The notes: generated from the sequence alone by a model not told the origin. Counted from the first letter of the stretch, positions 45,686 through 55,639 are shown. The stretch is DNA of 64,000 nucleotides from Klebsiella ornithinolytica NBRC 105727 = ATCC 31898 (GCF_001598295.1 NZ_BCYR01000009.1:1-64000), one strand, 5' to 3'. Numbers and translations are program-made.

Positions 45686-46846
45686 ATGAGCAATAAGCCA
45701 CTGATTCCTGAAAGTAAACTTCCTTCTCTTGGCACCACCATATTTACACAAATGAGCGCGCTGGCGCAGGAACACCGGGCGATCAATCTGTCGCAGGGGT
45801 TCCCGGACTTTGACGGGCCGCGCTACCTGCAGGAGCGCCTGGCGTATCATGTCGCTCAGGGGGCTAACCAGTACGCGCCGATGACCGGTGTCCCGGCTTT
45901 GCGTGAAGCGATTGCCGACAAAACCGCCGAACTGTACGGCTATCGCCCGGATGCCAACAGCGATATTACCGTTACGGCGGGGGCAACCGAAGCGCTCTAT
46001 GCGGCGATTACCGCGCTGGTACGCGCCGGCGATGAGGTCATCTGTTTTGACCCAAGCTACGATAGCTACGCGCCGGCCGTGGAGTTATCTGGCGGCGTAT
46101 TGAAACGTATCGCTCTGCAGCCGCCCCATTTTCGCGTTGACTGGCAAGAATTTGCCGCAGCGCTTAGCGAGCGCACCCGGCTGGTTATCCTGAACACGCC
46201 GCATAATCCGTCGGCGACGGTCTGGCAGCGCGAGGATTTTGCCGCGTTGTGGCAGGCGATTGCTGACCATCAAATTTATGTGATCAGCGATGAGGTCTAT
46301 GAGCATATTTGCTTTGCGACGCACGGGCACGCCAGCGTACTGGCACACCCTCAGCTGCGCGAACGGGCGGTGGCGGTCTCTTCTTTTGGTAAAACCTTCC
46401 ACATGACCGGCTGGAAAGTGGGGTACTGCGTGGCGCCGGCGGCGATAAGCGCCGAGCTGCGCAAGGTTCATCAGTATCTGACTTTCGCAGTGAATACGCC
46501 TGCCCAGCTGGCAATCGCCGATATGCTGCGCCATGAGCCGGAGCACTATCGCCAGCTGCCGGAATTCTACCGCGAGCGGCGAGATCTGTTTGTCGATGCC
46601 CTGCGCAGCAGCCGTCTGGAGATTCTTCCTTGCGAGGGCACCTACTTCCTGCTGGCTGACTACAGCGCGATTTCCGATCTCGACGATGTGAGCTTCTGCC
46701 GTTGGCTGACGACCGAAGTGGGCGTCGCGGCGATCCCGCTCTCGGTGTTCTGCGCCGATCCGTTCCCGCACCAGCTCATCCGCCTGTGCTTTGCAAAACA
46801 GCCGGCAACTCTGCTGGCCGCAGCGGAACGTCTCTGCCAGCTGTAG
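45686..46846 (+). CDS. mtnE: Methionine aminotransferase MtnE (YbdL)
   Basis: The last salvage step: transamination of 2-oxo-4-methylthiobutyrate to methionine. The 386-residue PLP enzyme is an orthologue of E. coli YbdL, a fold-type I aminotransferase that prefers methionine, histidine and phenylalanine. Motifs: NTPHNPSATVW, ISDEVYEHI and the PLP lysine in SSFGKTFHMTGWKVGY. In E. coli it lies next to ybdH; here 30 kb separates them. Confidence 0.93.
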   Translation: MSNKPLIPESKLPSLGTTIFTQMSALAQEHRAINLSQGFPDFDGPRYLQERLAYHVAQGANQYAPMTGVPALREAIADKTAELYGYRPDANSDITVTAGATEALYAAITALVRAGDEVICFDPSYDSYAPAVELSGGVLKRIALQPPHFRVDWQEFAAALSERTRLVILNTPHNPSATVWQREDFAALWQAIADHQIYVISDEVYEHICFATHGHASVLAHPQLRERAVAVSSFGKTFHMTGWKVGYCVAPAAISAELRKVHQYLTFAVNTPAQLAIADMLRHEPEHYRQLPEFYRERRDLFVDALRSSRLEILPCEGTYFLLADYSAISDLDDVSFCRWLTTEVGVAAIPLSVFCADPFPHQLIRLCFAKQPATLLAAAERLCQL

Positions 46847-47473
46847 CTATTTTACGGTCCACGCCTGAGAAAATTGCCGGTCGCCAAACAGTTCGGCAAG
46901 ACCGTTAATTTGTTTCAGGCGTAACACCTCGTCAGCGTCCATACCCAGCTCCTGACTGATTTTCGCGTCTGACCAGCCCAGGTTTGCCAGCTCATGGACG
47001 ATCGCGGACATGGCGGGGATCTGATGGCGGCCCCGCGCGCGGTTATGGCGAATGGTGGCGGCCATCAGCGTATCGCGACCGGGAGAAGGGTTTTCCAGGC
47101 AGGTAACCGGGAGATAGCCGTTCAACTGCTTTTTTAACGGCGCTTTGTTTCTGGCGAGCTCGTGGCGATGGAATCCGTCAACGATGGTGTAGCGCGCCTC
47201 ATCTTGTCTGAGCACCACAATGGGTTGCGTAAAACCATCCGTCTCCAGCGAAGTGAGCAGCAGACGTTTTTCCGGCGGGGCGAGGTTGTTGGGGTTGTAG
47301 TCATTTGGCGAAACGCTCTCCTGCTTGACCCACAGCACACAGTCAACGGGATGTGATTTGAACGGACTGTAATTGTGCAAAAGCTGGCGAAAAGCGTTCA
47401 GCGCCTCCACGCGTTCTGCATCCTGGAGAGTGTTCAGATAGCGCTCAAGATCCTGCATTATTTGTTGTTGCAT
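46847..47473 (-). CDS. ybdM: ParB/sulfiredoxin-like protein YbdM (IbrB-like)
   Basis: A 208-residue protein with a ParB-like N-terminal domain (motif DGFHRHELA, 99-107) and a C-terminal helix-turn-helix (WSDAKISQELGMDADEVLRLKQ). The start at 47473 has GGGGA six bases upstream and overlaps the ybdN stop by 16 bases; an alternative ATG at 47458 overlaps it by one. Related IbrB acts with IbrA as a regulator in some E. coli. Partner: YbdN. Confidence 0.88.
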   Translation of the reverse strand: MQQQIMQDLERYLNTLQDAERVEALNAFRQLLHNYSPFKSHPVDCVLWVKQESVSPNDYNPNNLAPPEKRLLLTSLETDGFTQPIVVLRQDEARYTIVDGFHRHELARNKAPLKKQLNGYLPVTCLENPSPGRDTLMAATIRHNRARGRHQIPAMSAIVHELANLGWSDAKISQELGMDADEVLRLKQINGLAELFGDRQFSQAWTVK

Positions 47474-48681
47474 AAGATTCCCCACTGCTGGCGTTTTTGA
47501 CGCATTCGTTCGCGGTAGCGTCGGTATTGGCTGGCTTTGGTCGGACTGAAAGAGAGCATGCGGCACCAGTAATCGTTATTCAGTAGCACTTTGCAGATGC
47601 GTCGCCAGGAGGGAATATCCTTCACGCCGGTATCGGCCGTCTGGAGGTCAGGTATATCCACCATTCCTTGCTTTTGATACCAGTGCAGATAGACGGCAAT
47701 TTTATTCCGGTAATGTTCGGCCGTTTTTTCCGGCATGCTGTCGAGTAAAAACAGGGCGTAGCTCTTCCAGGTATGATGTCCGGGTTTCTCCAGCTTGCGA
47801 TGTCCGTAGAACTGGTTATCCTGGCCGGCGTAGATCCCGCCGCAGCCTGCGCCGCTCACCCGCTGGCACATAGCGGCCCAGCGCGCAGGTTCCAGTACGT
47901 GATAAAGCCAAAGCCCCTGGCGTTGTTCCGGACCGAAAGGTTCACAGATACGCATGTAGCGCAGCGGTACGCCGGCCTGATACATCAGGTCATAGAGTGG
48001 GTTACAGGCGAGTCCGCTTTTGGCAAACCAGGTCCAGATATCAGCGGTTTTCCAGTCATAAATAGGGTAGGCGTACCACGCGTGGCCCCCCGGCGCTGAG
48101 GTGGTCCAGGGCTTATCATCGGCAAAACGCTGTTTGCGACGCGATGAGATGGTGATAAATCGGTTAAGGGATTCATCCGCGCGGATGCCGACTAAGATCG
48201 CCGCGGGACGGTTAGCGGAAAACCAGTCGGCGAATTCGCGCACAAAGCTTTCGAAGCTCATCCCCGGGGCGTAAAAAGAAAAATAGCCGGGGTCGGTAAT
48301 GGCATGCGGCGGAGGCTGGCGCACCCATGGGGTGTCAGGTTCCCAGCATTGCCATTCCGGCGCGAACTGACTGAGTGAGTTCTGCGTGGTTAGCGGCAGA
48401 GCAACCCAGAAAAATTGTTCGATGACATCCTGATATGTTTCCCGCAGCGCTTCACAATGGGTAATGGTGCAGGAAAACTGCGCCTCCCAGTCGATAAACA
48501 GCACGCTAATTTTGCGGCCTGTACGTCGTGCGTGAAGCGCGGTCAGATGTAACATCAGAGTGGAATCCTTGCCTCCGGAAAAAGAGACACAGATTCGGGA
48601 GAAATTATCCATCACCCATTCAATACGTTTCTGCGCGGCCTGCAGAACGGACTCGGGTAATGGAAGTTTTATTAATGCCAC
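47458..48681 (-). CDS. ybdN: PAPS reductase-like protein YbdN (IbrA-like)
   Basis: A 407-residue protein of the phosphoadenosine-phosphosulfate reductase/ATP-pyrophosphatase superfamily. It has the PP-loop SGGKDS (35-40) and a DUF3440-type C-terminal part. It lacks the usual assimilatory CysH C-terminal ECGLH motif, so sulfate reduction is unlikely. E. coli IbrA, which with IbrB controls immunoglobulin-binding genes, is a relative. It is coupled to ybdM. Confidence 0.9.
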   Translation of the reverse strand: MALIKLPLPESVLQAAQKRIEWVMDNFSRICVSFSGGKDSTLMLHLTALHARRTGRKISVLFIDWEAQFSCTITHCEALRETYQDVIEQFFWVALPLTTQNSLSQFAPEWQCWEPDTPWVRQPPPHAITDPGYFSFYAPGMSFESFVREFADWFSANRPAAILVGIRADESLNRFITISSRRKQRFADDKPWTTSAPGGHAWYAYPIYDWKTADIWTWFAKSGLACNPLYDLMYQAGVPLRYMRICEPFGPEQRQGLWLYHVLEPARWAAMCQRVSGAGCGGIYAGQDNQFYGHRKLEKPGHHTWKSYALFLLDSMPEKTAEHYRNKIAVYLHWYQKQGMVDIPDLQTADTGVKDIPSWRRICKVLLNNDYWCRMLSFSPTKASQYRRYRERMRQKRQQWGILCNNK

Positions 48682-48793
48682 GATCTCTGTTCCTTAACTG
48701 CAGTTGACGGTTTGATTGCATACCATGCTACGACAGAAAATAACCACCGTCATTTTTTATGCTTTTACATTTGCGTGGATTATTAATTTAGAC

Positions 48794-49720
48794 TTAATCA
48801 TTCATGGCGTGAATTTTTGTCTGAGGTTGCGGATGGATTATCTTGTCGATCAGCGAAGAGAACAGGGGGGTATTTATCTGCGTCTGGTGATAAATCATGT
48901 AGATCATAATAGAGGGTAGCGGAACGGGCAGCACTCTTAATTTCAGATTAAAAAGCGGGGGAGTCAATATCGCTTTAGGAACAAAGCCGATAAGGTCGGT
49001 GTGGTTAATCATATTGATGATCGCTATCAGAGAATCGCTGCGAAAGGCAATCCTGCGGTCAGGAAAGCTTTTTTTCATTTGCGCATAAAAACTCTTTATC
49101 CCGACTTCACTGGAAAGATAAGCGGCAAAGCTTTCTCGCATAATGGCCTGCCGGTCGTTGAGTTCATCGGCCCGCGGATGGTGTTCGCCACAGACCAGTA
49201 CCATTTCAGCCTCGTGGAAGGGCTGGCAGAGCGTCTCCGCGTTTTTACCGGGGGACAAACTGAGTATCAGATCCGCCTTGCGCTGTGAGAGCAAATTCTC
49301 CACTGATTCGCTGGTGAGCTGAAGGTCATGATGCTCAATCTGCATATTCCGGCTGTGGTAGAGGGCACGGATGAGTTGTGAAGAGTCGGGGGTAATAAAT
49401 AACTGTGGGCTATAAATGACAAACCGTTTTTTTAAATTGTCCGGGTTGGCTATAGAAATCGTTTTCTCCAGCTGGCTTAAGTTTTTTTCGAGAAGATAAT
49501 GCAGGTTGACGCTCATTTGGGTGGGGGTAATGCCTTTCCCCGAACGAATAAACAGCGGATCGTTAAGCTGAGTGCGCAGGCGTTGCAGTGACTGGCTTAC
49601 GGCGGAGGGCGTAATAAATAATGTTTCCGCCGCCCGACTGATGCTCAGATGTTGATAGATGCATTCAAAAATAACCAGCAGGTTAAGATCGAATTTTTTC
49701 AGGCCGTAAAGGTTCGCCAT
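48794..49720 (-). CDS. ybdO: LysR-type regulator YbdO
   Basis: A 308-residue LysR-family regulator. The N-terminal winged helix-turn-helix (SISRAAETLFITPSAVSQSLQRLR, about residues 26-49) is followed by a co-inducer domain. The gene is noticeably AT-richer than its neighbours, as is common for this locus in enteric bacteria. It shares the E. coli position before dsbG; the target is not visible here. Confidence 0.9.
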   Translation of the reverse strand: MANLYGLKKFDLNLLVIFECIYQHLSISRAAETLFITPSAVSQSLQRLRTQLNDPLFIRSGKGITPTQMSVNLHYLLEKNLSQLEKTISIANPDNLKKRFVIYSPQLFITPDSSQLIRALYHSRNMQIEHHDLQLTSESVENLLSQRKADLILSLSPGKNAETLCQPFHEAEMVLVCGEHHPRADELNDRQAIMRESFAAYLSSEVGIKSFYAQMKKSFPDRRIAFRSDSLIAIINMINHTDLIGFVPKAILTPPLFNLKLRVLPVPLPSIMIYMIYHQTQINTPLFSSLIDKIIHPQPQTKIHAMND

Positions 49721-49860
49721 GGCTAATTATCCGGATTACGTCGTGGTGATAAAAGTTATTAGTATTTTGTATTTTATTTTTTTGTAATAATTGAGTTGGT
49801 GAATTTATAATAGCGTTTATTTTTCGCCAATACTGAATGTATATGACTGGAGAGGCGTAA

Positions 49861-49889
49861 GCCAGGTTCTTTTTTCTCAGGAACCTGGC
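49861..49889. other. Stem-loop downstream of dsbG
   Basis: GCCAGGTTC (49861-49869) pairs with GAACCTGGC (49881-49889). It lies 22 bases past the dsbG stop. The T-run lies in the loop, so it is a stabiliser or weak terminator only. Confidence 0.5.
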
Positions 49890-49910
49890 CAGGAAGAGGA
49901 GCTGAGCGGG

Positions 49911-50657
49911 CTACTTTTCTCCCATCATGACCTGCAGCTTGTCGGCTTCAGGCAGCCCGACCACCTGCTGCAGCATATTATCTTTGTTCATGTAGTAAAT
50001 GGCCGGCGTTGCGTTCGCGCCGAGTTCATCCATTAACTGCTGGTTCTCGCTGACGATCTTCATTTTTTCCGGGGAGAGATTAGTCGGGATCTTAATAAGC
50101 ATTTTTCCGGCGGATTGTTGGTAATCACGCCAGGTTTTCGCCGGATCCTCGGTAGCGAGAATTGCGGCGGCCGTCGCCGGGCTTTCGGGTTTGATAACGC
50201 CAACCAACAGCGTGCGAATCTGTACTTTGCCTGACTCTACCCACGGACGGGCCTGTTGCCAGAATTGCAGGCAGTACGGGCAGAAGGGATCGGCAAAGAC
50301 ATACAGAGTGACCGGCGCCTCCTTTTTCCCTTCCTGTAGCCAGCTGGCGGCCTCCATTTTCTTCCACATCGCCTGGCCTGCCGGCGTATAGAGCTCTTTC
50401 TGGAACAGCTGCTCGCTCAGGTTATTGCCATTTTCATCGTACATATAGCCGGAAATAGCGTGCTTGCCGTCGGGGGTCAGATAGATAGCGACCCCCATAT
50501 CCTGATATTTCCCCAGCCATCCCTTCACCCCACCCGGTGCTTCAAAGGGCTTAATAATGGTAATTCCCTGTTTTTCTATCGCTTTTACGGGAGCCGGAAG
50601 ATCTTCAGCCTGGCAGAAAAAGGGTAAAAAACTGAGAAAAAACAGACGCTTTAACAT
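49911..50657 (-). CDS. dsbG: Thiol:disulfide interchange protein DsbG
   Basis: DsbG is a periplasmic disulfide isomerase/chaperone that reduces sulfenylated cysteines, kept reduced by DsbD. The 248-residue product (E. coli 248) has a signal peptide ([17 protein letters not shown], cleavage near residue 17), a dimerisation domain and the active site CPYC (Cys126, Cys129) with the cis-Pro ATPAIYY. Confidence 0.95.
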   Translation of the reverse strand: MLKRLFFLSFLPFFCQAEDLPAPVKAIEKQGITIIKPFEAPGGVKGWLGKYQDMGVAIYLTPDGKHAISGYMYDENGNNLSEQLFQKELYTPAGQAMWKKMEAASWLQEGKKEAPVTLYVFADPFCPYCLQFWQQARPWVESGKVQIRTLLVGVIKPESPATAAAILATEDPAKTWRDYQQSAGKMLIKIPTNLSPEKMKIVSENQQLMDELGANATPAIYYMNKDNMLQQVVGLPEADKLQVMMGEK

Positions 50658-51065
50658 GATAATTCCTTGTTAAATCAATGTGTAAGGTGAAAAGATGACG
50701 AAGCCTATCACAGCTATAGGTAAGACCTGCTCGCGGGCGGATTGCCCTTTAATACTGCGGATGGTGTAATCGGCCTTGCTGTTACATTAAGGTAATGTAG
50801 AGCGCAACACATAGCCAGCTTGTCTGGCACTGAACCTACCTGCGGGTATTTCAGGTAACGGGGCCGCCTGAATAGGGTGGCCTTTTTACTTTCAGTGCCA
50901 CGGGATGCAAAAGTAACGAAAAGCGGCGATCGTCGCGCCGGGTTCACAAAGCTGTCTTGTTCCGGTTGTTAGATATCGCTTATTGATTTGATAATGCAAA
51001 CGCATTGGTCGAATCAGGAAAAGTTCGTTAACTTAGACCTCAACGAAAACACGGAGGAAGTATAG
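50658..51065. other. dsbG/ahpC divergent intergenic region
   Basis: A 408-bp gap. The part near ahpC (50970-51065) holds its promoter, with AAGGAG-like GGAGGA before the start and an inverted repeat AATGC-AAAC-GCATT (50993-51006). OxyR control of ahpC is known in E. coli, but I could not place the ATAG-N7-CTAT units with confidence. The central part (50714-50947) has a 77-codon minus-strand frame that looks like a translated repeat rather than a gene. Confidence 0.5.
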
Positions 51066-51629
51066 ATGTCCTTGATTAACACTAAAATCAAACCTTTTAA
51101 AAACCAGGCATTCAAAAACGGTGAATTCATCGAAGTTACCGAAAAAGACACCGAAGGCCGTTGGAGCGTATTCTTCTTCTATCCGGCTGACTTCACCTTC
51201 GTATGCCCGACTGAACTGGGCGACGTTGCAGACCATTACGAAGAGCTGCAGAAACTGGGCGTAGACGTGTACTCCGTTTCTACCGATACCCACTTCACCC
51301 ACAAAGCATGGCACAGCAGCTCTGACACCATCGCGAAAATCAAGTATGCGATGATCGGCGACCCGACTGGCGCCCTGACCCGTAACTTCGACAACATGCG
51401 TGAAGACGAAGGCCTGGCAGACCGCGCAACCTTCGTTGTTGACCCGCAGGGTATCATCCAGGCTATCGAAGTTACCGCTGAAGGTATCGGCCGCGACGCA
51501 TCTGACCTGCTGCGTAAAATCAAAGCTGCTCAGTACGTTGCTTCTCACCCAGGTGAAGTTTGCCCGGCGAAATGGAAAGAAGGTGAAGCGACTCTGGCGC
51601 CTTCCCTGGACCTGGTCGGCAAAATCTAA
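51066..51629 (+). CDS. ahpC: Alkyl hydroperoxide reductase peroxidase subunit AhpC
   Basis: AhpC is a 2-Cys peroxiredoxin that reduces H2O2 and organic peroxides. The 187-residue product has the peroxidatic Cys47 in FVCPTE and the resolving Cys166 in GEVCPAKW, identical in position to E. coli. Codon use is strongly biased, as for a very highly expressed gene. AhpF, encoded downstream, re-reduces it. Confidence 0.97.
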   Translation: MSLINTKIKPFKNQAFKNGEFIEVTEKDTEGRWSVFFFYPADFTFVCPTELGDVADHYEELQKLGVDVYSVSTDTHFTHKAWHSSSDTIAKIKYAMIGDPTGALTRNFDNMREDEGLADRATFVVDPQGIIQAIEVTAEGIGRDASDLLRKIKAAQYVASHPGEVCPAKWKEGEATLAPSLDLVGKI

Positions 51630-51640
51630 AATTCACTACA

Positions 51641-51743
51641 CCTTTCGCGCTACAGGTGCGTTGGCTACGCTTCATCCCCCGGTCACTTACTTATGTAAGC
51701 TCCGGGGATTCATAAGCCTGCCGCCTTCCTGTAACACGAAATG
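51641..51743. repeat. ERIC element in the ahpC-ahpF intercistronic region
   Basis: Terminal inverted repeats TTTCGCGCTACAGG (51643-51656) and CCTGTAACACGAAA (51728-51741) bracket the ERIC core CACTTACTTATGTAAGCTCC with GGGGATTC (51683-51711). The element lies 11 bases after ahpC. Confidence 0.85.
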
Positions 51744-51762
51744 CTTGCGAATTTATCCTCAA

Positions 51763-51786
51763 GCGGGTGCATCTGCGCCCGTTTTA
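51763..51786 (+). terminator. Terminator-like hairpin after ahpC
   Basis: GCGGGTGC-ATCT-GCGCCCG followed by TTTT forms a GC-rich stem with a short U-tract. It could end most ahpC transcripts and let some pass to ahpF. A second inverted repeat (ATGCAAGC at 51800, GCTTGCAT at 51832) follows. Confidence 0.6.
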
Positions 51787-51868
51787 TTCCAGCACCATGA
51801 TGCAAGCCGCATTCAGGCCGCCCGCAAGGCTGCTTGCATGATGATGTTTTTTAAGCAGGAGATTAAAA

Positions 51869-53434
51869 ATGCTCGACACCAACATGAAAACCCAGCTCAA
51901 GGCCTACCTTGAGAAACTGACCAAACCTGTTGAGCTGGTTGCCACGCTGGATGACAGCGCAAAATCGGCAGAAATCAAGGAACTGCTGGCTGAAATCGCC
52001 GAACTGTCGGAAAAAGTGACCTTCAGAGAAGATAACAGCTTGCCTGTCCGCAAGCCTTCTTTCCTGATTGCCAATCCCGGATCCCTCCAGGGGCCGCGTT
52101 TTGCCGGTTCTCCGCTGGGACATGAATTTACCTCTTTGGTGCTGGCGCTGCTGTGGACCGGCGGCCATCCTTCCAAAGAGACCCAGTCACTGCTCGAGCA
52201 GATCCGCGATCTGGACGGTGATTTTGAGTTTGAAACCTATTATTCGCTTTCTTGTCATAACTGCCCGGATGTCGTGCAGGCGCTGAACCTGATGGCGGTA
52301 CTGAATCCGCGTATTAAACATACGGCGATTGACGGTGGGACTTTCCAGAATGAGATTACCGATCGCAACGTGATGGGCGTTCCGGCTGTCTTTATGAATG
52401 GCCAGGAGTTCGGTCAGGGTCGTATGACGCTGGCGGAAATTGTCGCTAAAGTTGATACCGGCGCCGAAAAACGGGCGGCGGAAGAGCTGAATAAGCGCGA
52501 TGCTTATGATGTGCTGATTGTTGGTTCCGGCCCGTCTGGTGCCGCGGCGGCGGTCTATTCTGCGCGTAAAGGTATTCGTACCGGTCTGATGGGTGAACGT
52601 TTCGGTGGTCAGGTGCTGGATACCGTGGATATCGAAAACTACATCTCTGTACCGAAAACCGAAGGGCAGAAACTGGCCGGGGCGTTAAAAGCGCACGTCA
52701 GCGACTATGCGGTGGATGTGATCGACTCTCAGAGCGCATCGAAACTGATTCCGGCTTCGGTAGAAGGCGGCCTGCACCAAATTGAAACGGCCTCCGGCGC
52801 GGTGCTGAAAGCGCGCAGCGTGATCATTGCCACCGGGGCAAAATGGCGCAACATGAACGTGCCGGGTGAGGATCAGTATCGCACTAAAGGGGTGACCTAT
52901 TGCCCGCACTGCGACGGCCCGCTGTTTAAAGGTAAACGCGTGGCGGTCATCGGCGGCGGTAACTCCGGCGTTGAGGCGGCCATCGATCTGGCAGGTCTGG
53001 TAGAACACGTGACCCTGCTGGAGTTCGCGCCGGAAATGAAAGCCGACCAGGTCCTGCAGGATAAAGTCCGCAGCCTGAAAAACGTCGATATCATTCTCAA
53101 TGCGCAGACCACTGAAGTGACGGGCGATGGCAGCAAAGTGACCGGCCTGCAGTATCGTGACCGGGTCAGCGGTGATGAACACCATATCGAGCTGGCGGGG
53201 ATTTTCGTGCAAATTGGGCTGCTGCCGAACACCAACTGGCTGGAAGGCACCATCGAGCGTAACCGGATGGGCGAGATTATCATCGACGCGAAATGTGAAA
53301 CTAACGTCAAGGGCGTGTTTGCCGCCGGCGACTGCACAACCGTACCGTACAAACAGATTATTATCGCCGCGGGCGAGGGCGCGAAAGCTTCCCTGAGTTC
53401 GTTCGATTATCTGATTCGTACCAAAAGCGCATAA
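51869..53434 (+). CDS. ahpF: Alkyl hydroperoxide reductase flavoprotein subunit AhpF
   Basis: AhpF passes electrons from NADH to AhpC. The 521-residue flavoprotein has the N-terminal thioredoxin-like domain with Cys129/Cys132 (SCHNC), an FAD motif [10 protein letters not shown], the thioredoxin-reductase disulfide CPHC near residues 345-348, the NAD motif [10 protein letters not shown] and the C-terminal GVFAAGDCT. The 239-bp spacer from ahpC holds an ERIC element and a hairpin. Confidence 0.97.
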   Translation: MLDTNMKTQLKAYLEKLTKPVELVATLDDSAKSAEIKELLAEIAELSEKVTFREDNSLPVRKPSFLIANPGSLQGPRFAGSPLGHEFTSLVLALLWTGGHPSKETQSLLEQIRDLDGDFEFETYYSLSCHNCPDVVQALNLMAVLNPRIKHTAIDGGTFQNEITDRNVMGVPAVFMNGQEFGQGRMTLAEIVAKVDTGAEKRAAEELNKRDAYDVLIVGSGPSGAAAAVYSARKGIRTGLMGERFGGQVLDTVDIENYISVPKTEGQKLAGALKAHVSDYAVDVIDSQSASKLIPASVEGGLHQIETASGAVLKARSVIIATGAKWRNMNVPGEDQYRTKGVTYCPHCDGPLFKGKRVAVIGGGNSGVEAAIDLAGLVEHVTLLEFAPEMKADQVLQDKVRSLKNVDIILNAQTTEVTGDGSKVTGLQYRDRVSGDEHHIELAGIFVQIGLLPNTNWLEGTIERNRMGEIIIDAKCETNVKGVFAAGDCTTVPYKQIIIAAGEGAKASLSSFDYLIRTKSA

Positions 53435-53458
53435 TAAAGTAAGACCACACCTGCATAT

Positions 53459-53492
53459 AAAAGAGGCTACCCCAGGGTAGCCTCTTTTTTTA
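53459..53492. terminator. Bidirectional terminator between ahpF and uspG
   Basis: AAGAGGCTACC pairs with GGTAGCCTCTT, followed by T7 on the plus strand and A-rich sequence on the other side, so it can serve both convergent genes. Confidence 0.9.
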
Positions 53493-53502
53493 GCCTTCGG
53501 GG

Positions 53503-53931
53503 TTACCGAACGACCATTACCGGAATATGGGCATGGCGGATGACGCTTGAGGCATTAGAGCCAAGCAAGTGGGTGCTGATAGAAGGGTTGCGCGAACCAA
53601 TCACCACCACATCGGCTTTAATTTCGTTCGCCAGTTCATTGACCATGTCCCGCACATTACCAAAGCGGACGTGCATTTTAATCCGCGAAGGGTCGATGCT
53701 GAAATGACCTGCCATTGTTTTCAGGCGCGTTTCCGCTTCGTGCTGTAGATGCTCTTCAAAACGACGCAGATCGGCGGTAAAGCGGCTCATCGTGAAGCTG
53801 GACGATCCGGGTAAGACGTGGAGCAGGTGAATAATCCCATCCTGCTGGGCCAAAAACTCCGCGTGGCGGACGGCCTTGTCGCTCAACTCCATCTCAAAAA
53901 CATCAACGGGCATAATGATAGTTTTATACAT
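53503..53931 (-). CDS. uspG: Universal stress protein UspG
   Basis: A 142-residue UspF/UspG-type stress protein with the ATP-binding motif [19 protein letters not shown] near its C-terminus and an N-terminal Asp in MPVDVF. The start at 53931 (MYKTIIM) matches E. coli UspG; two more codons upstream are possible. It is a lone gene convergent with ahpF. Confidence 0.94.
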   Translation of the reverse strand: MYKTIIMPVDVFEMELSDKAVRHAEFLAQQDGIIHLLHVLPGSSSFTMSRFTADLRRFEEHLQHEAETRLKTMAGHFSIDPSRIKMHVRFGNVRDMVNELANEIKADVVVIGSRNPSISTHLLGSNASSVIRHAHIPVMVVR

Positions 53932-54129
53932 ATGCATTCCTCCTTGTTCGACTGTTTCTATATCAACACATTATAGGAAAATATAGTGTCATTCAGCTCG
54001 CAAAACTGTCAGCTCAGACGAAGAGAGAGGTAAAATTTTGTCAGAACAAATGAGAGAGGGAAGAGGGCAGAAAGAGGATGCGAAGACATCCTCTGAATAA
54101 AGCGTGAAACGCCTCAGGCAGCGGGAGAA

Positions 54130-54540
54130 TTAACGATGAAACTCACCTGCAGCTTCCGGCTGGTAAAGTAGCTCCAGGACTTCGAGATGAGCCGATGCCC
54201 CGCCCGGTAATTCCCAGTGGATCGCACTGCCGACTTTCAGACCGAGCAGCGCGGCGCCAACGGGAGCGAGCACGGAAAGCTGGGTGGCGCTGTCCGTTAC
54301 CTGCGAGGGAAACACCAGTGTCCGCACGCGTTCTTCACCGCTGCTCAAATCGCGAAATCTGACTTTACTGTTCATGCTGACAACATCATGCGGCATCGCT
54401 TCGGGCGCCAGCATTTGTGCACGATCCAGTTCGTCGTTCAGCGCATCTGCCACCGGGGAATTAGCGAAAGCCGGCTGTTCGAGCAGCCTGTCGATGCGTT
54501 CTGCATCGAGCTCATTAATGATGATTGCGGGTCTGGTCAT
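54130..54540 (-). CDS. rnk: Regulator of nucleoside diphosphate kinase Rnk
   Basis: A 136-residue GreA/Rnk-family protein, the same length as E. coli Rnk. The N-terminal coiled coil is short and the C-terminal FKBP-like domain includes [19 protein letters not shown]. Rnk binds RNA polymerase and affects nucleotide pools. E. coli has ybdR between uspG and rnk; it is absent here. Confidence 0.95.
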   Translation of the reverse strand: MTRPAIIINELDAERIDRLLEQPAFANSPVADALNDELDRAQMLAPEAMPHDVVSMNSKVRFRDLSSGEERVRTLVFPSQVTDSATQLSVLAPVGAALLGLKVGSAIHWELPGGASAHLEVLELLYQPEAAGEFHR

Positions 54541-54780
54541 CGCATACTCCGTGTTATCCAGGAACCTGTCCGTAAAAGAAAACCCTCACCGAAAAGGCAA
54601 GGGTTAATGTCGTCCCATCATACTGAGACTTGTCGGCGGTTTGAAGTGATTAAACGCACATTAAGTGATGATCGCCGAAAGGGACATATGAAATTTATGA
54701 TAATGCCGTCACAACCGAAAAATCTGTCTTATCCTTTTTAAGCTGTATCAGGTAGTACCCTTCCAATACAGGAGACTTAA

Positions 54781-55611
54781 ATGAGCGGTTTTGACAAACT
54801 TACTCTTAACGACGGTAGTTATCTGTATTTTAAAGACTGGGGTAGCGGGCAACCGGTGGTATTCAGCCACGGCTGGCCGTTGACGGCTGATGCTTTTGAA
54901 GATCAAATGTTGTTTCTCGGATCGCATGGATTCCGCGTGATTGCTCACGATCGCCGGGGGCATGGTCGCTCGGCGCAGCCCTGGGATGGCCACAATATGG
55001 ATCAGTATGCCGACGATCTGGCTCAGCTCACGGCCCATCTGAACTTACGTGATGCCGTTCATGTCGGACACTCAACCGGCGGCGGGGAAGTCGCGCGTTA
55101 TATCGGCCGGCACGGAACTGACCGTGTGGCGAAAGCGGTGCTGATTGGCGCCGTGACGCCGATTATGATTCAGACGGACTTTAACCCGAACGGCGTTCCC
55201 AGGGCGGTCTTCGACAGCATCAGGGAGGGGGTTATTGAGGATCGCGGAGCGTTCTTCTATGAGCTGACGGCAGCATTCTACGGCTACAATCGGGACGGGG
55301 CCAAAGAGTCAAAAGCGGTACGTGAAGGGTTTGTCGAGCAGGGGTTGCAGGGGTCAATCAAAGCGCTTTATGACTGTATTGAAGCGTTTTCTGAAACCGA
55401 CCTCCGTGAAGACCTGCGTAAGATGACGATCCCGACGCTGGTGATTCATGGTGATGATGACCAGATTGTCCCGTTTGAAACCTGCGGGAAAGTGGCGGCG
55501 CAGCTGCTGCCTGACGGCGAATTAAAGGTCTACCAGGGCGGGTCTCACGGGATCTGTACGACCCATAAACACCAGATTAACCAGGATCTGCTCGATTTTA
55601 TTCGCGCGTAA
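54781..55611 (+). CDS. Alpha/beta hydrolase, non-haem chloroperoxidase/esterase-like
   Basis: A 276-residue alpha/beta hydrolase. The nucleophile elbow GHSTGG puts Ser98 in the triad, with Asp in HGDDDQIVP and His in GGSHGI. The family includes cofactor-free haloperoxidases and arylesterases, and a perhydrolase role next to ahpCF is conceivable (inference). CAGGAG precedes the ATG. It takes a place between rnk and rna where E. coli has no gene. Confidence 0.87.
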   Translation: MSGFDKLTLNDGSYLYFKDWGSGQPVVFSHGWPLTADAFEDQMLFLGSHGFRVIAHDRRGHGRSAQPWDGHNMDQYADDLAQLTAHLNLRDAVHVGHSTGGGEVARYIGRHGTDRVAKAVLIGAVTPIMIQTDFNPNGVPRAVFDSIREGVIEDRGAFFYELTAAFYGYNRDGAKESKAVREGFVEQGLQGSIKALYDCIEAFSETDLREDLRKMTIPTLVIHGDDDQIVPFETCGKVAAQLLPDGELKVYQGGSHGICTTHKHQINQDLLDFIRA

Positions 55612-55639
55612 TCTACCGGCGGCTTACGCCGCCGAATCA

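Noticed and set aside
51641-51743. IS or transposon remnant between ahpC and ahpF
   Set aside because: The ends and core match the ERIC family and no transposase sequence is present.
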